Assembly (NCBI GenBank): GCA_049840795.1
Contig: JASGJK010000021.1
Span: forward strand, 1-64,000
Reading direction: 5' to 3'
Length of the DNA: 64,000 nt
Source: UPXZ01 sp049840795
Lineage (GTDB): Bacteria > Bacteroidota > Bacteroidia > Bacteroidales > Paludibacteraceae
In this document: piece after piece, positions 57,418 through 64,000 of the stretch
Numbering within the stretch: position 1 is the stretch's first letter
Layout of the letters: each line of letters begins with the position of its first letter
Notes under the pieces: generated by a model
Seen by the model: only the letters and a program-made list of their open reading frames with translations
Told to the model about the DNA's origin: nothing
The model's database searches: none
Position numbers and translations under genes: made by a program

Positions 57418-57570
57418 TTTTAGAGGAAAGGTTATTGGTACAAAATAAAATTAAAGAAAATTCTATCCGGCAATTGCGAAATAAATAAACTGAAAAACGA
57501 TAAATACACCTTTTACGGTTGTAATTACGTTTGTTTGTTGATGGAGTGGAATAAAAATAAATTATGAAAC

Positions 57571-57668
57571 ATGAAGAATAAAGTCATAATATTATCGATC
57601 TTGTTTTCGACCGTTGTTTTCTGGAGTTGTGAAAATGCTCTGAAGCAGCCTGTGGAATTTGGTGTAAT
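57571..57668 (+). CDS. Start of a PUL lipoprotein, cut at the chimeric join
   Basis: Only about 32 codons are real: MKNKVIILSILFSTVVFWSC has a lipobox Cys at residue 20, then ENALKQPVEFGVI, after which the sequence changes to G+C-rich DNA of another organism. Position after susD suggests a SusE/SusF-like surface glycan-binding protein, but nothing beyond the signal peptide supports that. Confidence 0.6.
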
Positions 57669-57680
57669 TATGCCCACGCC
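57660..57680. other. Chimeric junction between two genomes
   Basis: Left of about 57,668 the DNA is A+T-rich and Bacteroidota-like; right of it G and C dominate. A plus-strand lipoprotein and a minus-strand histidine kinase both lose their homology within a few bases of this point, the kinase in the middle of its G1 box (SVSDTGVGI). No transposase, integrase or repeat marks the boundary. Confidence 0.85.
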
Positions 57681-59566
57681 CGTATCGGAAACCGAGAAGG
57701 CGGCGTATTCCCCTTCGGCGATGCCCAGCAGTTCCGCAAGGCTGCCCATCACGTGCTCCGGGCGCGTCCGGAGCGTGATCACGCCGATCGCCCATGGCCT
57801 CGTTGGCGTTGATGACGAGGTTCAGGAAGACCTGATTGATCTGCGAGGGATCCCCGTCGATCCGGGGTACGCGCTCGAGATCCATCACCACATCCACGCC
57901 CTGCTTGAGGGAGGGCTTGAGCATCTCATGGCCTTCGCGGACGAGGGTCCCCGATCCAGGGGCTCCACGACGTTCTTGCCACGCCGTCCGAAGGCCAGGA
58001 GCTTGCGCGTCATTTCCGCGGAGCGCTGGGCGGACCCCAGAATGGCCTTGAGATAGTTCTGGCGCTTCGGCTCCACCTCCGTGTTGAGGAGCAGATCCGC
58101 GTAGCCGATGATGCCCCCCAGCATATTGTTGAAGTCGTGCGCGATGCCTCCCGCCAGGCTGCCCAGGCTCTCCATCTTCTGGGATTGCCAGAGCTGCTGT
58201 TCAATGCGCTGCCGCTCCTCCTCCGCCTGCCGAAGCCGGGAGATATCCTTGCCGAAGACCGAGATGCCAAAGGTGGTCCCACCGCGAACCAGGGGATTGA
58301 TGGAGAGGGTGAAGTGCCGGCTCGATCTGAGTGAAGACGTGATCCAGCGTCAGAGAACCTTGTTCCAGCACGCGGCGGAAGTGTCCCTCCCATAGGAGCG
58401 TATCCTCTCCCCTGAGCAGATCGCCCATGGATGCGCCGGTCCTCAATTCGATCCCGTACAGCTCAGGAAGAGCCCCGGGCGGACAGATTGAACAGCTTCA
58501 GGCGGAAGTTCTCCGCATCCACGATGAACACCGCATCCTCGGTGCTATCGATGAGGGTGGCCAGCAGCCAGGGAATCGTGAAGCTCCTGCTCGGCCAGGA
58601 TCCTGGACGTGATCTCCCGGGAATTGGCCACCATCCGGATCGAAGGGTCCTCCAGGTGGCTGATCCCGACGGACTCCATGACCACCCAGGACCCATCCTT
58701 GGGGCGACCGGAATCGCGCCTGCACCGCCGAACCGGGATGGGCCATGGCCTGGTGAAAGACCTCCAGCACCTGGGGGCGATCCTCCGGATGGACCTTATC
58801 AAAGGCGTTGCTTCCGATGAGTTCGAATTCTTCGTAGCCATGGATCCGCGTGACGGCCGGGGAGTTGTAGAGCAGGGTCCCCTTCTCGTCAAAGATCGAA
58901 AGGATATCCCAGGAGTGGCGGAGCAGGGCCTGGTGGCGGCGCTCCGCATCGGCCAGGGCATCCAGGGACTCCTTGAGCCGCGTTCGCTCCCGGTCGTACC
59001 TCCCCACCACCACCCAGAGCATCAGGGCGCCGGACAGGATGCTCACCAGGTATCCCGTCAAGAGGTCCAGGAAGCGATCCTCGGGCGAGTGGAAAGGGAT
59101 GATGAGCTCGGGAAACCGGACCTCGATGAGCAGGAGTGCCGTGCCATCGATGGCCAGGAGGCCCAGCATGGCCACCCGGAACCAGCCCCGGAAGAAGATC
59201 ACCAGGAAGGACATGGCCACGAAGGCGTAGAGGGCGATGCTCCCGGCACTGCCGCCGAGTGGAACCAGAGGAGATTCAGCATGGCCATGAACAGCAGGAA
59301 CGTTGTCTTCTTCAAGTAGTCCATAGCGGCATGCGGTATAGAGCCCGGTGCTCGCCAGACCAAAGACCAGCACGACCAGGTTCACCAGAGGAGACAGATC
59401 CAGGAGGGCATTGATGGGGATCACCACCAGGGAGACCAGCGCACCCAGCAGGCAGAGTCCCTGGAGAAAGCGGCGCTCCAGGTCTTCATCCCTGTCGCGA
59501 ACAACCGCCCTTGACCCGGTGCATCCAGCGGATCGAGCGGAGCTCCTCTTTCGGTTCAGCGTCCAT
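57669..59566 (-). CDS. PAS-domain sensor histidine kinase, 3' end missing at the join, several frameshifts
   Basis: G+C-rich gene on the minus strand. It starts ATG at 59566 (MDAEPKEELRSIRWMHRVKG); after one slip near 59,505 it runs DEDLERRFLQGLCLLGALVS into a membrane domain with about five or six TMs to about residue 170. A PAS domain follows (LLRHSWDILSIFDEKGTLLY), then a second PAS in two other frames. HisKA shows AGGIAHDFNNMLGGIIGYAD, and HATPase_c shows INQVFLNLVINANEAMGD and ends in SVSDTGVGI at the junction. The missing end would hold the G2 box and perhaps a receiver. The indels look like sequencing errors. The signal sensed is unknown. Confidence 0.75.
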
Positions 59567-59668
59567 TCCCGCGGTTAGCCGCGCTTCCTATCTGGAAATC
59601 GGCAGGGCGCGGGAAGGACATGAACCCGCGTCATCCAGGAGCAGGCTCCCGGAGTGCTCTGCCGAAGG

Positions 59669-61763
59669 TCATTCGGCCTGGTTTTTGGCCGAGCGGCTGT
59701 AGGTCAGAATCCGAACGCAAAGGGCCACCATGCCGGCCATGGCCAGCCACTGCCCCGCGGCCCCTTCCAAGGCGTGCTCCGAAGAGCCGGTAGATCCCTG
59801 GAAAATCGGGCCACCGCCTCGCTGCGCGTGGAGAAGTAGCGCAGGGCCGCATCCGCCATGCCCATGAGGGCGCCGCCGGCCATGAGGCCGGTGGCGATGA
59901 TGATGCCTCGGTTCTCGTTGGCCTTCAGGGCGGCTGCGCTCGGAGGTCCCCTTCTTGCGGGCCTTGTTTACGTAGTGGGCGATGAGGCCTCCGAGGAAGA
60001 GGGTGGTGTTCAGCTCGATGGGCAAGTACATGCCCAGCGCGAAGGCCCAGGGCGGGCAGCTCGACCATGCGCAGCACAGGACAGCACGATGCCCAGGCCG
60101 AAGAGGACCACTGCAGGCGCGAGGAGATGGTGCCGAAGATGCCCGCCGAGGATGGTCTTCATGGCGCTGGCCTGGGGTGCGGGAATGGGCGCGGTGCCGA
60201 GGCGTAGCCGCCGTCCGGCAGCTTCTGGCTGGCCAGCAGCCACATGGCGAAGCCGTCAACCCAGCGCCGCCACGAAGGTGCCCACGAACTTCCAGCCGCA
60301 TCTGCCTCGCGGGCGTCGCGCCGATCCAGTGGCCGATCTTGAGGTCCGTGGCGAAGGCGCCGGAGGTCGATAGGGCCGTGCACACGACCCGCCCACCATC
60401 ATGGTGAGGAACATGCCCGTATCCGCCGCCGAAGCGGAGCTTGAGCATACCAGGGCGCCCGTGATCATGAGCGTCATCATCGTCATCCCGGTGATGGGGT
60501 TGGTGCCGATGGTGGCGATGGCGCGGGCCGCCACGGGGGCGAAGAAGAAGGCGATGAGCATGATGACGCCGGTGGCCACCAGCGCTGGCAAGCAGGGCCT
60601 TCTGAGAGCCGAGGCCGAAGGAGAGGAAGAGCAGAACGCCGAGGATGCAGATGACGAGCGCCGACGGCACAACCTGCCGGGCAGGCTTCGATCCGTGCGC
60701 ATGGTCGTCCGCTTCGCTGGGTGTCCTGCTCTTCGGAGAGCAGGGCCTTCATGTTGCTGATAGATGCTGCGGATCATGTTGGGCATGGATGCTAAGGATG
60801 CCCATGATACCCGCCCCGGCGATGCCGCCCACGCCGATGATGCGCACATAGGCCTTGAACACCTGCTCCGGGGCTCATCTCGGAAATGGGCACGGTGCCC
60901 GGCGCAACGATGCCCGGCACGTACTGGCCGACGGCGTGGATGGCGGGCACCAGCACCAGGTAGCTGAGGAAGCTGCCTGCGCAGATGATGGCGTCGTACT
61001 TGAGCCCCACGATGTATCCGATGCCCACCAGGGCCGAGACATTGCTGAAGCGCAGGGTCAGGAACTCATCCTTCAGCATCTGCCCGAAGCTGCCCACCTG
61101 GAGCGTGATGTTCTCCGCCATGGCGCGGCCGGTGCTCACCAGGCCGTCGTACAGCGCGCCGACGCCCGCGGATAGGGCAAGCACCTTGGCGGAATCCCCG
61201 GCGCCCTCGCTGCTCACCAGCACCTCGGTGGTGGCGGTAGCCTCGGGCCAGGGGAACACGCCATGGTTCTCGATCATGAAGTGGTAGCGCAGGGGAATCA
61301 GGAACAGGATGCCCAGGCAGCCTCCCAGGAAGGACACGATGATCACCTGCCACCAGGTGGGCATCGCCACCCCCGAACCCGCTTCGCTGGCCAGCATGTA
61401 GAGCGCCGGGATCGTGAAGACGGCCCCCGCCACCACGTGGCTGGAATTGGCGCCGATGCTGGTGGCGATGACGTTCTCCAGGATCGAGGAGCGCCTCGGG
61501 AAGAAGCGCGATAACCCCACGCAGAGGATCGCGATGGGGATGGCCGCCTCGATGCCCTGCCCCACCTTCAGCGCCAGGTACGCCGCCGCCATGGCAAACA
61601 GGAAGCAGAAGAAGAGCCCCATCACCACGCTGCGCGCCGTCACCTCGGGCACGCCGGACTCCTGGGGCACGACGGGCGCATAGCTCTCGTCCGGTTCCAG
61701 CACGCGGCGGGCGTTCTCCGGAAGGCCCTGGATGACCGTGGATTCAGATTCGGAGGAGGACAT
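59669..61763 (-). CDS. OPT-family oligopeptide transporter (several frameshifts)
   Basis: Large polytopic membrane transporter for peptides or metal-chelate siderophores. The first 300 residues are intact: ARSVVMGLFFCFLFAMAAAY, ALKVGQGIEAAIPIAIL, SILENVIATSIGANSSHVVA (OPT signature), FPWPEATATTEVLVSSEGAG and LRFSNVSALVGIGYIVGLKY. After about 60,860 the chain hops between frames but remains recognisable (RAIATIGTNPITGMTMMTLM, ALGMYLPIELNTTLFLGGLI) to the end near 59,669. Repaired length is about 690 aa, right for the prokaryotic OPT family. It lies 100 bp upstream of the kinase, same strand. Confidence 0.85.
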
Positions 61764-61916
61764 GGGGATTCCAAAGGGCGGATGCAGGCTAGGCGAGCAG
61801 CGACATTATCTGCCAGTTTTCAGGCCCGAGGGCGCTCTCCCGAGACCTGAAAGTCCTGAATAGGGATAGCTGTGGCCTTGGTCACCGATGGAAAGGAGAA
61901 GGTCCCATCGGCCACG
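61764..61916 (-). other. Short spacer between the OPT and FemAB/GNAT-like genes
   Basis: About 150 bases, G+C-rich, without a gene. No clear terminator stem is visible. Confidence 0.4.
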
Positions 61917-63183
61917 TCAAACGAGGGCGGTCGGCTTGAAGGGATTCCGCTCGGGTGCGTCCTCGGGCTCGGGCAGCACGGTCAGCAGGCCCTTCACCAG
62001 CAGGTTCGCGGCCTGGACCCGGTGCCGGATGTGACACACGGTGGGCTGCGGAAGGGCACCCAGCTTGGCCTTGGGAGCCAGGGCCGTGCGTCCCAGGGAG
62101 ACCCACTGGGCCCGCATCGTGATGGCGTCTTCCACGGCGCGATACAGCATGCGCAGATATACCGGAAGCGTCTGGGCGGCTTCCCGGTCATAGCCCACGT
62201 AGTAGCCGATGGCGCCCTCCTTATCCTTCAAGGTGGTGATGAAGCCGAGCAGCCTTCCTCCCCCCTTGGGCCGCAACACCGAGGTGCGGAAGTCGTCCCC
62301 GAAGCGCGCGGCCAGGGCGGGGATCCATCCGGGCGTGATCGTCACCAGGCGGAACTTCTGCCGGTCATGCACCTGCCGGTAGAGGCCGTAGATCTCCTCG
62401 GCGTGGGCGGCGACCTCGGAGGCGTCCAGGCTCAGCAGCTCCAGCTCCGCCTTCTCGATATCCTTGAGCTGCTTCTTGATGCCGCTGCGGTAATCGGATT
62501 TCATATCCGCCAGGTAGGCCTCGAAGCTGGTCCACTGGGAACGCAGGGACAGCACCATGTTGGGTTCCGTCTCGAAGGCCCGGTACGAGAAGCGCCTGAG
62601 CGCCCATTCGGCCTGGGCATCGGATCGCGGGAGGTCCTTGATCATGGCGACGGAAGGGGAACCGGAGAGCTTGTCCGCCCGGCGGATCCGGTAGAGGGCT
62701 TCGGCAACGCCGGCCCACACGAACTCGGGGTCCGCGTCCGGGGCCATGGCCACGCCGTGCGCTCCCCAGCTCAGCAGATTGCCGCAGACCAGGATCTGAC
62801 GCTGGACCGGTTCCAGGCCGTGTTGAAGCGACTTCGCTAATCCCTTCCGCACTTTCTCGCCGGACCCCAGGAGGAGACCTTCACCGAGACATTCTGGGCC
62901 GCCAGGGCGGCCAGGGGTTTCTCCCCTGGTAGATCAGGGCATAGCGGGGGCGCGGGTTCTCGGGGGCCTGGTCCTCCAGGACTTCCAGGAAGGCCCGGGA
63001 GAGGCAGACAGAGGCTCCCTGCGTCAGCGCATCCCAGTGATCGGGGCGCACCATGCGGATGGAGTCGAAGAAGGCGAATCCCAGCCCCGAGGGACGGTGC
63101 CGCAACTCATGCCGCTCGGCTGCCTCCTTGATGCGGATGCGGGTCACCGCGAGCTTGGCCTTCACCTGCTTCAGGACGGGCAT
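61917..63183 (-). CDS. FemAB/GNAT-like acyltransferase, COG3146-type (frameshifted)
   Basis: The N-terminal piece from ATG at 63183 has GLGFAFFDSIRMVRPDHWDA, SRAFLEVLEDQ and PRYALIYQG, the start typical of the peptidoglycan-bridge-like N-acyltransferases annotated as DUF482/COG3146. The frame changes near 62,930 and 62,870 and then runs uninterrupted to 61,917 with RFSYRAFETEPNMVL, DYRSGIKKQLKDIEK, FRLVTITPGWIPALAARFGD, IGYYVGYDREAAQTLPVYLR and MLYRAVEDAITMRAQWVSLG. It probably transfers an acyl group from acyl-CoA or tRNA; the acceptor is unknown. It lies 10 bp from the hydrolase gene and is likely co-transcribed with it. Confidence 0.7.
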
Positions 63184-63193
63184 CGGATGAGCC

Positions 63194-64000
63194 TCAGAGG
63201 TACTGGGTGAACCACGCGACTTGGGCCGAGGCCACCGCCTCGAGGGCCTGGCCGGTGTAGATATCGTAGTGGGTGGCGTCCACCCAGAGCAGGGCCTTGG
63301 TGCCCACGGCCTGATCGTAGAGGACTTGGGTTTCGGACGGAGGGTTCACGCCGTCCTGCCGGGCGCCGGTGAAGTGGATGGGCACCTTCACCTCGCCGAG
63401 GACCCGCTTCGGCTTGTGGGCCAGGGTCTCCAGGGTGGTGAGGAAGGGGATCTTGGTATCAAGGGCCGGGAAGCGCTCCCGGTATTCCTCGTAGAAGGCC
63501 CGGGACTGGGGATCCGAGAGCACCTTGGAGAGCCCCACCATCATTTCCTTGCCGGTGGCCTCGCGCTTCTCCTTCATCTTGGCGAGCATTTCCAACAGGC
63601 GCTGCTTCTCTTCGGGCTGCATGGATCCCGTGATGACGCGCTCGCCGTCGCCAAAGGTGATCTGCACCGCCAGGGCCTTGACCCGGGGATCCTTGGAGGC
63701 CGCCACGATGGCGTTGGCGCCTCCGAAGCTGGTGCCCCAAAGGCCCAGCCGTCCGGGATCCACGCCAGGCTGGGCGGCGAGGCAACCCAGGGCCGCCTGG
63801 ATATCCGAGATCTGGAGCTCGGGCACCAGGCGCCCCGGTTCGCCCCCGCTCTCGCCGAAGCCGCGGTAGTCGAAGGTCATGGCCACGAAGCCCCGGGCGG
63901 CGAAGAACTCCGCGAAGGCCGGCAGCAGCAGCTCCTTCACCCCGCAGAAGCCGTGGCAGAGCAGGATGGCGGGAAGGGCACCGTCTCTCCGGACGGCCGG
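63194..64000 (-). CDS. Alpha/beta hydrolase (5' end outside the window)
   Basis: Hydrolase of the dienelactone hydrolase/BAAT type, open to the window edge. The visible chain begins ALPAILLCHGFCGVKELLLP (oxyanion-hole HGF), then FDYRGFGESGGEPGR, the nucleophile elbow GLWGTSFGGANAI with the catalytic Ser, an acid in FTGARQDGVNPPSE and the His in WVDATHYDIYTGQ. The C-terminus VAWFTQYL is complete. Substrate unknown. It is upstream of the acyltransferase gene on the same strand. Confidence 0.85.
   Translation of the reverse strand, partial: PAVRRDGALPAILLCHGFCGVKELLLPAFAEFFAARGFVAMTFDYRGFGESGGEPGRLVPELQISDIQAALGCLAAQPGVDPGRLGLWGTSFGGANAIVAASKDPRVKALAVQITFGDGERVITGSMQPEEKQRLLEMLAKMKEKREATGKEMMVGLSKVLSDPQSRAFYEEYRERFPALDTKIPFLTTLETLAHKPKRVLGEVKVPIHFTGARQDGVNPPSETQVLYDQAVGTKALLWVDATHYDIYTGQALEAVASAQVAWFTQYL

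Noticed and set aside
57571..58056. A 161-residue protein continuing the lipoprotein across 57,668
   Set aside because: After residue 32 it is antisense to the kinase ATPase domain; the join is artificial, so the fusion is not a gene.
57592..63869. Many long open frames on the plus strand of the G+C-rich part
   Set aside because: They are antisense to recognisable kinase, OPT, acyltransferase and hydrolase genes and their products show no family features; high G+C makes such frames common.

Overview
The window is a join of two unrelated genomes. Positions 1 to about 57,668 are low-G+C DNA of a Bacteroidota (Bacteroidales-like) organism. The evidence is SusC/SusD, a hybrid two-component regulator, type IX secretion C-terminal domains, several Bacteroidota-only families (DUF4294, DUF5606), ExbB/ExbD with TonB-dependent receptors, and TAnnTTTG promoter boxes without Shine-Dalgarno sites. 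From about 57,669 to 64,000 the DNA is very G+C-rich, all genes lie on the minus strand, and an unrelated histidine kinase is cut off exactly where a Bacteroidota lipoprotein is cut off. The simplest reading is a chimeric contig.

Layout. 0-1.4 kb: an IS3-family element with a programmed -1 frameshift and a hairpin over its start. 1.4-2.9 kb: repeat-rich spacer holding a 43-aa double-glycine-leader peptide gene and a phased array of ATTAGATTG boxes, divergent from a sensor kinase/OmpR regulator pair (2.9-5.5 kb). 5.5-10.3 kb: short-chain dehydrogenase, ETF-quinone oxidoreductase and a fused EtfB-EtfA. 10.6-13.4 kb: menaquinone methyltransferase, a broken nhaA next to an IS481 remnant, and a DoxX/HxlR divergent pair. 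13.5-18.4 kb: ExbB/ExbD/DUF4294 operon and a TonB-dependent receptor behind a TPP riboswitch (thiamin uptake). 18.7-38.9 kb: mostly housekeeping genes (bactofilin, glmS, a PurF paralogue, hisA, NIF3, pyrK-pyrD, amn, holA, lipid A-type acyltransferase, glycosyltransferase). 38.9-41.3 kb: an accessory patch with 63-bp tandem repeats, a decayed IS4 transposase, a nested inverted-repeat element, an isolated CheC-like gene of foreign composition, and tRNA-Pro. 41.4-57.7 kb: a polysaccharide utilisation locus with hybrid two-component regulator, heparinase II/III-type lyase, Ser-type sulfatase, two T9SS-exported proteins, SusC, SusD and the start of a lipoprotein, aimed at a sulfated, uronate-containing glycan.

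Quality. At least ten otherwise intact genes are broken by one-base indels, mostly in homopolymers, on both sides of the join. These look like uncorrected sequencing errors, so the genes are annotated here as single loci with the shift marked.

The best candidate for something undescribed is the GG-leader peptide, box array and kinase/regulator group at 2.4-5.5 kb. The PUL, the TPP-controlled receptor, the fused ETF beside ETF-QO and the degenerate CheC-like protein are the next most informative.
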